64,000 bases of DNA, from NCBI GenBank assembly GCA_012295275.1, contig CM022665.1, forward strand, positions 17,460,410 to 17,524,409. The letters are read 5' to 3'. The DNA is from Chrysomallon squamiferum (lineage: Eukaryota > Mollusca > Gastropoda > Neomphalida > Peltospiridae). Under the pieces are notes generated by a model. That model did no database searches, was not told where the DNA came from, and saw only the letters and a program-made list of their open reading frames with translations. Both the position numbers and the translations under genes were made by a program. Positions 38,863 to 42,884 of this stretch are shown here, piece after piece (positions within the stretch are counted from its first letter, which is position 1; every line of letters begins with the position of its first letter).

Positions 38863-39468
38863 TGCAAAGATAACATATTTTATCCTATCACTTATGTCTT
38901 CAGAAGAAGAGTAGTTTTGAGGCATCATGTAAAGAAAATAAAAAAAAACTTTGAATAGAAAAACTTGATTCATATGATTAAAATACACAAGATAAATATT
39001 ATATTAAAAAATAAAAAATATCATCCCCCAAAAATGTAAAAAAATTAAAAATAATAATAAAATTCAAGAAAATGAATGTGTTGATTCACAAGTGTCTGTA
39101 TTTTATCTATACATTGTAAACAGTATATTACAAATTTCATTATTTTATAGACAATTATATCTATCTACATAAAAATTCTTAAAGATGATAATAAAAATGA
39201 AAAACTACCTTCAGCAAGCAGTTCATTTTTGTTTCTGTTTCTGATTCATGATTTTTTTCTTGGATAGAATCTAAATTTTTTTTAAAAGTGCTTGATCAAC
39301 CTTTAATCCACATTCTGAACAGAACTTTACACCAATTTTCAGATCATTTCCACATGCACATTTAATAGTGTTAATAGGTTCTGCATCAGATACAACTTCC
39401 TGACCACAGTTGGAACAGAACTTAGAATTAGCTGAAAGTTCTGCCTTGCAAGAACAACACACCTTCAT
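277..39468 (-). CDS. RNF213: RNF213 (mysterin)-like giant AAA+ ATPase / E3 ubiquitin ligase, N-terminal ~3,370 codons, 46 exons, 3' part off the left edge
   Basis: Spliced minus-strand gene. Conceptual translation of successive exons follows the human RNF213 order from the N-terminal zinc ribbon to AAA4: CBM20-like VTVVFHVLVHG, stalk segment KELKVFVDLAYISAGEGD, AAA2 P-loop RAGVGKT, AAA3 Walker A GETGCGKT and Walker B LFFDEANTTEA, AAA4 Walker A GKPGSSKS and Walker B VVVLDEVGLAED, then NWALDPAKMNRG. RNF213 is a cytosolic, dynein-like AAA+ ring fused to an E3 module. It is linked in vertebrates to lipid-droplet biology, antimicrobial ubiquitylation and moyamoya disease. The RING and E3 shell would lie beyond position 1. 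Exon phases agree across nearly all junctions. Frame is broken in exons at 39209, 36999, 6389, 3847 and 2619. Family assignment is very secure; whether the locus is intact is not. Confidence 0.93.
665..727 (-). CDS. RNF213: Exon 45: AAA4, 63-bp exon
   Basis: 21 codons, TLHPLLEDGCQGDEKPEDYK plus K, between TTTTTCAG and GTTTTT. Human: TLHPLLEDGCIEDDPAPHKK. Too short for most ORF searches but unambiguous. Confidence 0.94.
967..1137 (-). CDS. RNF213: Exon 44: AAA4 Walker B
   Basis: AQMVSFQCSPLSIAEGILGT, FRQCAQFQKDKDLDRFVSVV, VLDEVGLAEDSVRMPLK. Human: VSFQCSPHSTPQGIISTFRQ ... VSVVVLDEVGLAEDSPKMPLK. The Walker B DE pair is present. Confidence 0.96.
1266..1488 (-). CDS. RNF213: Exon 43: AAA4 Walker A
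   Basis: Reads ...LKENLFMMIICIELRIPLFL then VGKPGSSKSLAKTIVSDAMQ. The P-loop GKPGSSKS is identical to human AAA4. Donor GTAAGT. Confidence 0.95.
2334..2494 (-). CDS. RNF213: Exon 42: AAA4 lead-in
   Basis: WPDDLTMSLILALGVCYRAS, LRSREDYDEHVTQFF, VQVITR. Human: LWSLMLAIGVCYHASLEKKDSY, LLLDEITR. Acceptor TTTTCAG, donor GTTAGT. Confidence 0.93.
2619..2836 (-). CDS. RNF213: Exon 41: AAA3/AAA4 linker, carries a -1 frameshift
   Basis: DECSFVSLRDVERVLMVMSW, FYQQSEDNRILFDMMKK, then after a one-base slip VENLKDEACILEKEDEDWAS and a Glu-rich tail to donor GTATGA. Human: DECSFVSLRDVERCVKVFRW. Exon length 218 where both flanks are phase 0, so one base is missing, most simply in the T5 run at 2727-2731. 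Confidence 0.83.
3187..3279 (-). CDS. RNF213: Exon 40: AAA3/AAA4 linker
   Basis: 31 codons: VNDDMLPPSPGLVQVVSRIL, IESQNFMRDQK. Human: ENGTRVITEVLCASQGFMRKT. Phase 0 at both ends. Confidence 0.87.
3406..3539 (-). CDS. RNF213: Exon 39: AAA3 lid
   Basis: RVPMRRLVYRVQPLPQSMLP, LVWDFGQLSTNVEELYIRQM. Human: SIPLRQLVYRVHALPPSLIP, LVWDFGQLSDVAEKLYIQQI. Donor GTAAGC. Confidence 0.94.
3847..3928 (-). pseudogene. RNF213: Exon 38: degraded AAA3 exon (two frame slips, no GT donor)
   Basis: Expected human stretch: HSEEMICRLESAGLGYRVSM then EETADRLG. Recognisable here: HSK, then NELIQRLEKAGLGYHVDKK, then TTDRL. A base is missing in the run complementary to T4 3918-3921 and one is extra in T8 3861-3868. 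After the DRL codons the sequence continues AAAAAATGAA, with no GT donor where GG|GT is expected. The acceptor CTTCAG is fine. Either a damaged exon or a local consensus error. Confidence 0.68.
4117..4355 (-). CDS. RNF213: Exon 37: AAA3 Walker B
   Basis: VHGGTTAEDIINKVHKAERL, then TVLFFDEANTTEAIGLIKEI and KIVAACNPYRK. Walker B DE pair and the sensor-1-like AACNPY are intact. Human: TILFFDEANTTEAISCIKEV, HIIAACNPYRK. Confidence 0.95.
4560..4680 (-). CDS. RNF213: Exon 36: AAA3 Walker A
   Basis: CNIPVLIMGETGCGKTRLVK, then FLCSLQVPPGS. The P-loop GETGCGKT is identical to human RNF213 AAA3, one of the two ATPase-competent modules. Confidence 0.95.
4856..4981 (-). CDS. RNF213: Exon 35: AAA3, upstream of P-loop
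   Basis: LQRLEKLCSVMPGVEYFYDP, DQTYELTTDNVKKILAIFMR. Human: DPDKTYELTTDNMLKILAIEM. The split Arg codon joins exon 36. Confidence 0.92.
5140..5337 (-). CDS. RNF213: Exon 34: AAA3 lead-in
   Basis: PHPYIFFNPDGQTMTFLGFN, then GDLIDQQTGEVLEQGIMPKN, RVPLNENFDQL. Human: PHPYVFFNDDHTTMTFIGFH ... RVPFNVDFDKL. Confidence 0.92.
5752..5873 (-). CDS. RNF213: Exon 33: AAA3 lead-in
   Basis: DFATRSLNMSEETPIEDITP, VEYEEEEVISQFQMRRTWES. Human: DFATPSLHTSDQSPG...FSLRKRWES. Donor GTTGGT. Confidence 0.9.
6389..6558 (-). CDS. RNF213: Exon 32: AAA2/AAA3 linker, carries a +1 frameshift
   Basis: HCGVPDPSWAELHHFVWFLN, TQLCDFERSVFC..., ending FSQFVLRF. Human: HCGVINPSWSELRNFARFLN. After VLRF the frame must slip by one base near 6406-6407 to read LIQMSR before donor GTGAGT (human TFMIFMAR). 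The exon is 170 bp where flanking phases need 169. Confidence 0.82.
7158..7323 (-). CDS. RNF213: Exon 31: AAA2
   Basis: YEMHDLLFDLDEFKSDVYQR, PYQYLFRWENKTSFSDINPS, ending DPAHCLETLLR. Human: WEFCSETFQRPYQYLRRF, GTPEECLQHFL. Confidence 0.9.
7611..7719 (-). CDS. RNF213: Exon 30: AAA2
   Basis: KTNARLIHSIFEILPHVTCW then SPKDSLLILTNGSTND. Human: FLDIFPKVTCRPPKEVIDM. Phase 1 exit completes Asp with exon 31. Confidence 0.88.
8265..8408 (-). CDS. RNF213: Exon 29: AAA2
   Basis: 48 codons: VQEGLDYLLFNLLILGKVTN, EKGYIWLCSAMNLYLVEIIP. Human: SVQTGIWVFLFKLLILQYLM, GKMWLRNPCHLYIVEIL. Phase 0 at both ends. Confidence 0.92.
8560..8800 (-). CDS. RNF213: Exon 28: AAA2 P-loop exon
   Basis: STVRVVKSKRAGVGKTLYKK carries the Walker A GxxxxGKT (RAGVGKT); human has ASERAGVGKSLYVKR. 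Then NRVTNKLLPYTLKPGESFPR and IFHFNISYE. In characterised RNF213, AAA2 binds nucleotide structurally and lacks a full catalytic set, consistent with no Walker B acidic pair seen downstream. Confidence 0.92.
8890..8967. repeat. (TG)n(TA)n compound microsatellite in intron
   Basis: About 11 TG followed by about 27 TA units. The same TG-to-TA transition is built into the 51-62 kb satellite monomer. Confidence 0.9.
9775..9976 (-). CDS. RNF213: Exon 27: AAA1 to AAA2 junction
   Basis: KNSNYKLVVLCSSENEYRAR, LVAALDHHRCQPPLIKLNEI. Human: REDYQLVMVCDGDWEHCYLPSAF. Ends with the lead-in to the AAA2 P-loop. Confidence 0.87.
10479..10614 (-). CDS. RNF213: Exon 26: AAA1
   Basis: VDIFLRRAFFNNRGKIHCLA then YADLLQYEIEEKIEKKF. 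Human: VALLLRRCLTLGSLGHKVYS, LLFADQLSYEVARQAEELF. Confidence 0.9.
11060..11166 (-). CDS. RNF213: Exon 25: AAA1
   Basis: DILNAVLHIYMEDSNQPLPR, PDEVLLCTPETTFDE. Human: VLPAALAVYMQTPSQPLPTYDE, VLLCTPATTFEE. Near-perfect pattern match. Donor GTATCTAA. Confidence 0.92.
11468..11542 (-). CDS. RNF213: Exon 24: AAA1
   Basis: SQSLERKLPVQMKAKTPNLI then VCQK, matching human ERCLPRGLQVGQPNLVVCGHS. AAA1 in this family lacks a Walker A motif and none is seen here. Confidence 0.83.
12187..12326 (-). CDS. RNF213: Exon 23: start of AAA1 region, GC donor
   Basis: KDTSLKALKKNITDIWKNFL then SVADYLSVDHLGIILNKLAL. Human: RCLPAFLPDCLDLETLGHCLAHLAG. The only phase-compatible 3' end is TTATCAG|GCTAGC, a non-canonical GC donor or a mutated GT. 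Confidence 0.78.
13211..13385 (-). CDS. RNF213: Exon 22: UBA third helix and linker to AAA1
   Basis: Begins ITWCLEHSEDEEF, the last UBA helix (typical UBA ending: A..WLLEH). Then DPAEIILDPDTVQFSGWTSE and AARAANLIENLPQQFR. Phases 2 in and 2 out fit. Confidence 0.86.
13581..14190 (-). CDS. RNF213: Exon 21: stalk end plus most of an inserted UBA-like domain
   Basis: 610 bp. Starts ILDGIVRLSKTFINLVSDGC and continues through ELNHYTIKQLVFLQREMI (human NFYTAEQLVYLSTEL) and LLSLIKPECTM (human MLSFIKSNCTL). After an acidic EEMEESELEEAEKG stretch it encodes FIQEVVNSGFTERQALAAFK then HVSNADIDEG, a three-helix UBA pattern completed by exon 22. The acceptor is TATTTAAG at 14191; the nearer TTTTAG would put a stop in frame. 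Confidence 0.9.
14191..15541 (-). other. Intron between exons 20 and 21
   Basis: 1.35 kb, no simple repeat longer than ~15 bp and no coding signal recognised. Confidence 0.5.
15542..15706 (-). CDS. RNF213: Exon 20: stalk
   Basis: 55 codons: DLNHVISLHVMPEENAGGKD, VRKYSYDQLVDLQSRLMLVAG, ending ENVEQFMM. Human: REYSLEEVKELLNKLMLMSG ... TEVERF. Donor ATG|GTAAGA. Confidence 0.92.
15972..16124 (-). CDS. RNF213: Exon 19: stalk
   Basis: 51 codons: RDTGRFLDWLKEVSQSHGSVEV, then INSRGIYRTG. Human: ARNLEWLKTVNESHGSVERSS, INQRGIYVI. Phase 0 at both ends. Confidence 0.91.
16495..16715 (-). CDS. RNF213: Exon 18: stalk, highly conserved ELKVFVDLA segment
   Basis: AGLKELKVFVDLAYISAGEG then DHEIHKVNCLHAATMGYSPL, nearly identical in pattern to human GGINELKVFVDLASISAGEN...VACFHDAVQGYASLLF. 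Donor GTAAGTGC. One of the clearest family anchors. Confidence 0.93.
17063..17216 (-). CDS. RNF213: Exon 17: stalk
   Basis: Encodes TQNETTAMKEMDKSVLDTCK, LLENVNKKQIESLIAFRESK and PLVDWLRESMK. Aligns with human ELIQAKKLLQDISEARCKGL...FICWVREALGG. Coiled-coil-like helix. Confidence 0.87.
17562..18145 (-). CDS. RNF213: Exon 16: stalk, long exon
   Basis: 194 codons, open throughout. Includes MNSILFQKMWQKEGARDGPP, then WVEERIEQLKTFCLVDKCQI and AAAEIMEIQEEFGFTGNFNP, matching human WIKDRVEQIKEYHHLHQAVHA and AKVILQVKESLGLNGDFSVL. The donor chosen is CTG|GTATCACT, which keeps phase 0 with exon 17. Confidence 0.88.
18758..19081 (-). CDS. RNF213: Exon 15: stalk
   Basis: Encodes GEQSQSFLTDRCLELLCRAT, DVLTEIKKNLTEGSIGVGNL and KKVLSEKDNFLRIIMASEAN. 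Human equivalent: VADSVLTKVVGDLLSGTILV then GQLELIIKHKNQFLDIW. Ends SFCALLIS, continuing as VDTTDISLHV across a phase-1 intron. Confidence 0.88.
19082..20415 (-). other. Intron between exons 14 and 15 with a complex-sequence island
   Basis: (TG)n at 19193-19221. The 19240-19850 island is richer in GC than its surroundings, begins and ends with related GAACACCTGC motifs (near 19310 and 19783) and contains AATAAA near 19724. It looks like an old interspersed repeat or retrocopy fragment; family not recognised. Confidence 0.4.
20416..20566 (-). CDS. RNF213: Exon 14: stalk
   Basis: Encodes RHSQYVPVTKPFGSLMSKML, ENQWPKNENSDDVITFVISF and KPLVQYFERF. Human has ...LRKFGIVLSAVITKSWPRTADNFDDILKHLL. 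The correct frame contains few Met codons, so a simple ORF search finds the wrong frame here. Confidence 0.84.
21496..21612 (-). CDS. RNF213: Exon 13: stalk
   Basis: 39 codons, including TTGMESQITDALKERLTTST followed by FQSFEKEMM. Corresponds to human KTFEKCIIEAVSSACQSQTS by position. Donor GTATCATT, a form seen at other junctions of this gene. Confidence 0.8.
21927..22025 (-). CDS. RNF213: Exon 12: stalk
   Basis: 33 codons: VWNNVINMQMLAGDLKHWWK then EKLLGAFEKEISS. Aligns with human EIEVWRRLVEIQ...GWKESLLGDMEW. Phase 0 at both ends; donor GTATGTAT. Confidence 0.85.
22216..22531 (-). CDS. RNF213: Exon 11: helical stalk
   Basis: 105 codons, open throughout: ENVKMITEQLHLSSIVVKDLV, ...VVLPIISLSLAVVSGLG... 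and ATFDWLKKTHYFGYSS. Similar position and helix pattern to the human segment around VFQGTLAATKRWLREVF. Acceptor CTATTTTCAG, donor GTAAGACT. Confidence 0.85.
23332..23396 (-). CDS. RNF213: Exon 10: 65-bp linker exon
   Basis: Encodes MFAKLFQDNADHFKTKESQIS between TTTCAG and GTAAGTGT. The split Gln codon CA|G is completed by exon 11. Too short to identify alone; accepted on phase and colinearity. Confidence 0.72.
23397..26260 (-). other. 2.9-kb intron between exons 9 and 10
   Basis: Poly-A at 23611-23630, (AT)n near 24226-24243, a poly-A/(AAT)n block at 25965-26000 and (CA)n at 26213-26233. The 24900-25960 part is more complex and holds plus-strand ORFs of 75-89 residues without recognisable domains. 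Confidence 0.5.
26261..26465 (-). CDS. RNF213: Exon 9: helical N-arm
   Basis: Encodes PVQNVIKDLEFMFEADYLLP and TIRQLESAVSSQMIPPYIVAANLFYHWHTLK. This corresponds to human RNF213 around [21 protein letters not shown]. Phases 1 in and 0 out agree with neighbours. Confidence 0.82.
27291..27554 (-). CDS. RNF213: Exon 8: helical N-arm
   Basis: Encodes SILNALHKVIKHIGQNMPSN followed by VRWLYMLPLYHFLHGDSEPFK. Human has TYTWLGALPVLHCCMELAP at this point. The C-terminal part is Pro/Tyr-rich (DYGYYYQPPQEWNI). Donor is the consensus GTAAGTAT. Confidence 0.82.
28400..28659 (-). CDS. RNF213: Exon 7: helical N-arm
   Basis: 86 codons of alpha-helical sequence (SFDVILNSLFDELSCCLEKAK, then AEHALSIAVFVLLMVKENG). 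Matches the human region that starts with ..LIVLFVVEKIELLLEG by position and hydrophobic pattern rather than strong identity. Phase 0 in; the split codon GA|G joins the next exon. Confidence 0.8.
29156..29445 (-). CDS. RNF213: Exon 6: CBM20 exit and start of the N-arm
   Basis: Begins EWHQYDGFVYHPSRGVLEYLKK (human [21 protein letters not shown]), then turns helical: TEKAKYETKQAAEYFLPSAQDIIKSL. Acceptor AAATATTTCAG, donor GTAAGTGT. Confidence 0.85.
29446..32158 (-). other. 2.7-kb intron between exons 5 and 6
   Basis: (TG)n at 29604-29635. The 29730-30560 and 31100-31330 stretches are less AT-rich and more complex than typical intron here and may be old repeat insertions; no protein family recognised on either strand. 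Confidence 0.5.
32159..32361 (-). CDS. RNF213: Exon 5: second half of CBM20-like domain
   Basis: Encodes KSAECHEYILPVDMPKD...FKYKYVFVQKNHAPVWECVYF..., matching the human strand pair around YIPYKYVIYNGESFEYEF. The aromatic-rich KYKYVF / VWECVYF strands are the expected core. Ends KSLG at donor GTAACTAT, with the split Asp codon completed by DEWHQYDGFVY. Confidence 0.85.
32362..34738 (-). other. Intron between exons 4 and 5, hosts the MITE-like element
   Basis: Apart from the inverted-repeat element at 33964-34612, only AT-rich simple sequence is seen. The 60-residue plus-strand ORF near 33224 has no family signature. Confidence 0.6.
33964..34612. mobile_element. ~650-bp MITE-like non-autonomous DNA transposon with terminal inverted repeats
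   Basis: Left end CCGTATATACTTGTGTATAA; reverse complement of the right end CCGTATATATTTGTGTACAA. Both are flanked by TA (33962-63 and 34613-14), as expected for a TA target duplication or a terminal TA. The inner part has further paired TTGACTTATACA motifs, so the ends can form nested hairpins. It contains no transposase ORF. Local GC is clearly higher than the intron around it. A truncated inverted relative lies at 41512-41795. Confidence 0.72.
34739..34882 (-). CDS. RNF213: Exon 4: first half of CBM20-like domain
   Basis: Encodes SHADRVTVVFHVLVHGSKK...EDLYIAFGTDVLEKWNTKKWKM. This aligns with the human segment beginning VTVFFHAIISL, the carbohydrate-binding-module-like beta sandwich in the RNF213 N-terminus. 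Hydrophobic/polar alternation and the late Trp residues fit a CBM20 fold. Splice sites are TTTTCTAG and GTAAATAT. Confidence 0.82.
35784..35827 (-). CDS. RNF213: Exon 3: short linker exon
   Basis: 44 bp between TTTTCAG and GTAGGTAA, encoding KTESNQTRNAKIVTR with the last codon completed by the next exon. It has no own domain and leads into the CBM20-like strand VTVVFHV. Phase 0 in, phase 2 out, matching both neighbours. Confidence 0.72.
35828..36998 (-). other. Intron between exons 2 and 3
   Basis: AT-rich with poly-T tracts at 36217-36232 and 36801-36815. No gene-like structure recognised. Confidence 0.6.
36999..38748 (-). CDS. RNF213: Exon 2: Lys-rich stretch plus imperfect repeats in a disordered acidic linker
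   Basis: Begins DQKTHVIYQTVSSESLTLDEFGED, then a poly-Lys/Arg block of about 18 residues. Human RNF213 has a similar KKKKRKKKKKG block shortly after its zinc ribbon. After that come at least three related repeats of about 60-80 residues with the core THPGKAGETLKATVKSED followed by NSQVQPISDQ, rich in D/E/N/S/T and without predicted folds. The exon ends KNSDDKK at donor GTATCATT. The frame changes near 38222, near 37703, in the 37600-37660 unit, near 37360 and near 37265. Each repeat reads open once these are allowed for. Boundaries are good, internal frame is poor. Confidence 0.62.
38811..38862. repeat. (TG)n microsatellite in intron 1-2
   Basis: About 25 TG units directly upstream (in gene sense) of the repetitive exon 2. 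Confidence 0.9.
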
Positions 39469-39476
39469 AGTTGTTT
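39209..39476 (-). CDS. RNF213: Exon 1 (coding): start codon and double zinc ribbon
   Basis: ATG lies at 39466-39468, just after a strong acceptor (TTTCTTTCAG). The first 60 residues hold two Cys4 ribbons: CCSC...CSNC and CACG...CSEC. Human RNF213 also begins with a CxxC...CxxC ribbon, but a single one. The donor after CTGCTTGCTGAAG is GTAGTT. As written, the frame stops at TAG 39271-39273. One extra A in the run complementary to T8 39276-39283 would give LLKKNLDSIQEKNHESE..., in frame with the next exon's DQKTHVIYQ. I therefore read this as a -1 homopolymer frameshift. Confidence 0.75.
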
Positions 39477-39593
39477 CTGAAAGAAAAAAGTTACCTGGAT
39501 ATATAATTTGATATTTGGGAGGGTTATTTATTTATTTATTTATTTTTTATTATGTCATTTTTATTTTATTTTATTCATTCATTATTAATACTA

Positions 39594-39630
<37 letters not shown>

Positions 39631-39840
39631 TAATTAGAAAAAATGATCTAAAATTAATATTTAAAATAAATGAAAAATCATGGATACATTTATCTAAATT
39701 AACCAAATTTAAATTATATTTTCATTGTATTTTGAGACTTTATCAAACTAAGTTTTCAAAAACAAAGTGTTTATAAACCCTTATTGCCAATGCAAACAAA
39801 TTTAAAAAATTTTCTGTTTTGTTAGTTCAGATATTAAAGG

Positions 39841-39877
<37 letters not shown>

Positions 39878-40747
39878 CTTTTTTATTATTATTATTATTA
39901 TTATTATTTTTTTTTTTTTTTTTTTTATAGTTTTTTTTTTCTTTTTCAAAACTGCCCTTAACAAGTAACTGTAAGAAGATTACTACTTGTACTATTTATA
40001 TTTATGAAAAATTAAATTAAAATATAGGACATATTTAATTGACAAGCCATTTTTTCAAATATGTTGGGGTTTTTTTTTTTTTTTTTTTTTTAAATTTTAA
40101 AAGATTCATGTCTTTATTTAATACTGAATTATTATTTTGAAAGAATGTTTTTGTTTGTTAAATTACTTTTAAAATTATATAAAATATATTTGAATGTAAT
40201 AAAAAAAATAACAATCAAACTATGATAAAATGAGTTTTAAAAATTAATAAAGATGAAACATACATTTTACAAGTACTTTATCATTTGATGATAATAAAAA
40301 AAATTGTTCCAAAAAGCATCCTATCACGTGTTTTATTGCTGATTTTTACTGATGTGAATACTGGAACTTTCATTAGATTATGTTAAAAATTAACCAATCT
40401 AATTCGGTTACTAAATCAAACTTATAAGTGAAGTGTATATTTATAAATTAATGGTACTCAGCGTTAATTTTAAATTTTTTTCTACATGATGCTACTAATT
40501 TTCTTTTATTTCAAAATAAATACAAACATAAATGGATATAATATTAGGATTTTTTCCAAAACAATTTAACTAAAATAAAAAGGTTACCTTTTATGATCTT
40601 CCTTCATGTGTTTAGTCTTTCATAATATTATTTCTGGAATACATTACATTAACTAACTACCAGTTATCTTATAAATGTCAAAATATTTTAATAAAATTAA
40701 CCAAATAAATGTGGTAGACTGATAACATACACATTAAAAGAGCTAAC
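39477..40747 (-). other. Probable first intron, low-complexity
   Basis: Contains (AAT)n at 39598-39630, long poly-T with (TTA)n at 39847-39936 and poly-T at 40072-40092. No coding or RNA signal seen. Confidence 0.5.
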
Positions 40748-40795
40748 CTGAAATTACATTCTCATGTAGTTCTGTTCTGTGTTCATGTTCCTTGA
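40748..40795 (-). other. RNF213: Probable 5' non-coding exon of the RNF213-like gene (right end approximate)
   Basis: On the minus strand GAATGTAATTTCAG is followed by GTTAGCT, a plausible donor, and exon 1 at 39476 opens with a strong acceptor only 8 bases before the ATG. A short leader exon is therefore needed upstream. The transcription start is placed between this donor and the IRF-like motif at 40799-40810; no TATA box is obvious. Inference only. Confidence 0.4.
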
Positions 40796-40798
40796 ACT

Positions 40799-40810
40799 GA
40801 AAGTGAAATT
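40799..40810 (-). promoter_or_regulatory. IRF/ISRE-like element, proximal copy
   Basis: Plus strand GAAAGTGAAATT, minus strand AATTTCACTTTC. Matches the IRF core GAAANNGAAA within ~60 bp of the proposed leader-exon donor. Confidence 0.45.
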
Positions 40811-40885
40811 TGGATTAAATAATTTTATCAGTTTTTACAGTACTCAAAGTCAGCCACTGATGAATCAGGAAGTTTTCTTGGAATT

Positions 40886-40897
40886 GAAAGTGAAACT
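40886..40897 (-). promoter_or_regulatory. Canonical ISRE-like element, distal copy
   Basis: Read on the gene's strand it is AGTTTCACTTTC, an exact fit to the vertebrate ISRE consensus AGTTTCNNTTTC. It sits in a 28-29 bp block (40877-40905) that repeats 40791-40818, 87 bp apart. Vertebrate RNF213 is interferon-inducible. Confidence 0.5.
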
Positions 40898-41251
40898 TGG
40901 ATTAATAATATATTTCAAAATAAAAATTTCCAGAAAACTTAACAGTAAATTTCAGTGTCATTAAAAGAAATGATCACTATTCATCATGTTTAGTTTTAAA
41001 AACAATCATAATAACATGACAGTTTATCAATCAACAGATAATGGTTTTTAAATTTTGCTGATACTAATATCTACAAAATAAATATTATCACAATTATTAA
41101 AAAGCATTTACATAACTTTATATAACCAGTATGTTAAAAAGCATTTAAAACTATGTTAACAAACTCTATTCTGTAATAAATTTCTTACTGCACAAAGTAT
41201 AAATCCTATGATGTTCTGTTAAATATATATTTAAATATAATTAATAACTTT

Positions 41252-41510
41252 CATCTATTTTACTTTGTTGTTGTTTTGTTTTTTAAGTTTTAAAATTGCG
41301 TTTTCATTTTATTTACCAGTACACAGTCGACTTTTTATTCATTTTATGATTCAGTTATTTTTACACCAAACTTGTATATTTATTTGCCTGAAGCATATTT
41401 CAGATTTTTATAATATGTCCCTAACTTGCACATGGAATAGCACGAACAAAACCAGGAATAACAAACAAAGTTCTAGTTTTAATGATTATCAGTAGTAAAC
41501 TCATTTGATT
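41252..41510. repeat. Direct repeat flanking the second MITE copy, left copy
   Basis: Shares long blocks with 41818-42045: CATCTATTTTA..TTTGTTGTT, TTTTATGATTCAGTTAT, CTGAAGCAT, GCAAACAAAGTTC-like, and GATTATCAGTA..AA..TCATTTGATTTT, in the same order. Confidence 0.7.
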
Positions 41511-41511
41511 T

Positions 41512-41795
41512 TGCCGTAAGGCATAACGCCGTTTTCTCTTTTAAATGTATTTTATAAATAAACGGAAACAATATCATGTTTTACATTCATATTTGGTTTT
41601 GTTATTTAATTTTTCAAAATATTTTATACGATAAAATTATATTTTTCAAATGAAAGTTCATTTTTATTTTTTTTTTTTTTTTTTTTTGTATCCCGATTAA
41701 AATGAATATTGTGTAAAATGGCCTCTTCTAAGAAAGTTACCTATGTATAAGTAGACTGAAAAATATTACTTAATTAGTCTCCCAAAATTACTACT
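41512..41795 (-). mobile_element. Degraded inverted copy of the MITE-like element
   Basis: Reads as the reverse complement of the 33.99-34.28 kb half of the intronic element: GTAAGGCATAACGCCGT, ATATCATGTTTTACATTCAT, TTTGGTTTTGTTATTTAATT, then ACCTATGTATAAGT and TAGTCTCCCAAAATT. The outer inverted repeats are lost or decayed. Confidence 0.7.
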
Positions 41796-41817
41796 ATACT
41801 AGTATTATTATTAAAAT

Positions 41818-42045
41818 CATTCATCTATTTTAATTTGTTGTTTTGTTTTGTTTTACTGTTGTGTTTTCATTTATTTATCAAAGTACACAGATTTTTAAAA
41901 TTTTATGATTCAGTTATAAACCAAACTATATTTATTTTTCTGAAGCATTTTTATTTTTAATAATCCCTGACTTATTAAAGAATTATTTCTAGTGGCAAAC
42001 AAAGTTCCTAGTTTTTCGATTATCAGTAATAAATTCATTTGATTT
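41818..42045. repeat. Direct repeat flanking the second MITE copy, right copy
   Basis: Diverged copy of 41252-41510 in the same orientation. The pair with the MITE relic between looks like an old tandem duplication of a repeat-MITE unit. Confidence 0.65.
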
Positions 42046-42150
42046 TTGGAATCGAAAGTGAATGTCACTCTTAAACATTTTATAAAACCAAACACGTATC
42101 CAGACATTTCTTGATTATAATAAAAACAATAGTGCGCGTCATATGCTGTT

Positions 42151-42181
<31 letters not shown>

Positions 42182-42840
42182 CAAATTGTCAAATGAATCT
42201 TGATAAATCCTCTTCTTGGTCAAAATTAAAACTGAAAATTATTATTATGAATTTTACGTTTATTAATAAAATCATTATTTGATCAAAGTTTTGATCTGGT
42301 CTTAAGTCATTTCTTAAAGATCCTATAAATGATTTGCATTAAAACATCGAATAAATATGTTTTAAATTGTTATTTTAAAATATTTTAATCTAATAATTTT
42401 CTTAATTATTGAAACCAAACATTGGGAATTAATTATACTGACAAGAGTAACGTGTCCTTTTAAGTTTTTTTTTTTTTTTTTTTTCATTTTTTTTCCACAA
42501 AACGTCATTTCTTTCCTTTCAAAATTTCCAAATTATTTTCGAATTTAAAACGGTTTACAAATATTTATTTGAATTAAATTTTTACGAGGTCTTACCCATT
42601 TTTAAAAATCTTTATAAATTATTTTTGGACAATTAAAACAGACTCGAGTAAATAATGTTTTATTTTTGATCTATTCAAACGACATAATTTTATGTTTACT
42701 CGTGAAAACGAAAGGTCATATCTGTATGCACCATTAAAGATTTCATTGAAAAATTGTATTCATCCTTTGAATGACTTAGGCAAGCGACATTTGATTTTCC
42801 AGAACGACGTGCCTTTTTTATTTTCATTAACCGCACAGAC

Positions 42841-42842
<2 letters not shown>

Positions 42843-42882
<40 letters not shown>
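42843..42882. repeat. (TG)n microsatellite
   Basis: About 20 TG units in the upstream intergenic region. Confidence 0.9.
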
Positions 42883-42884
<2 letters not shown>

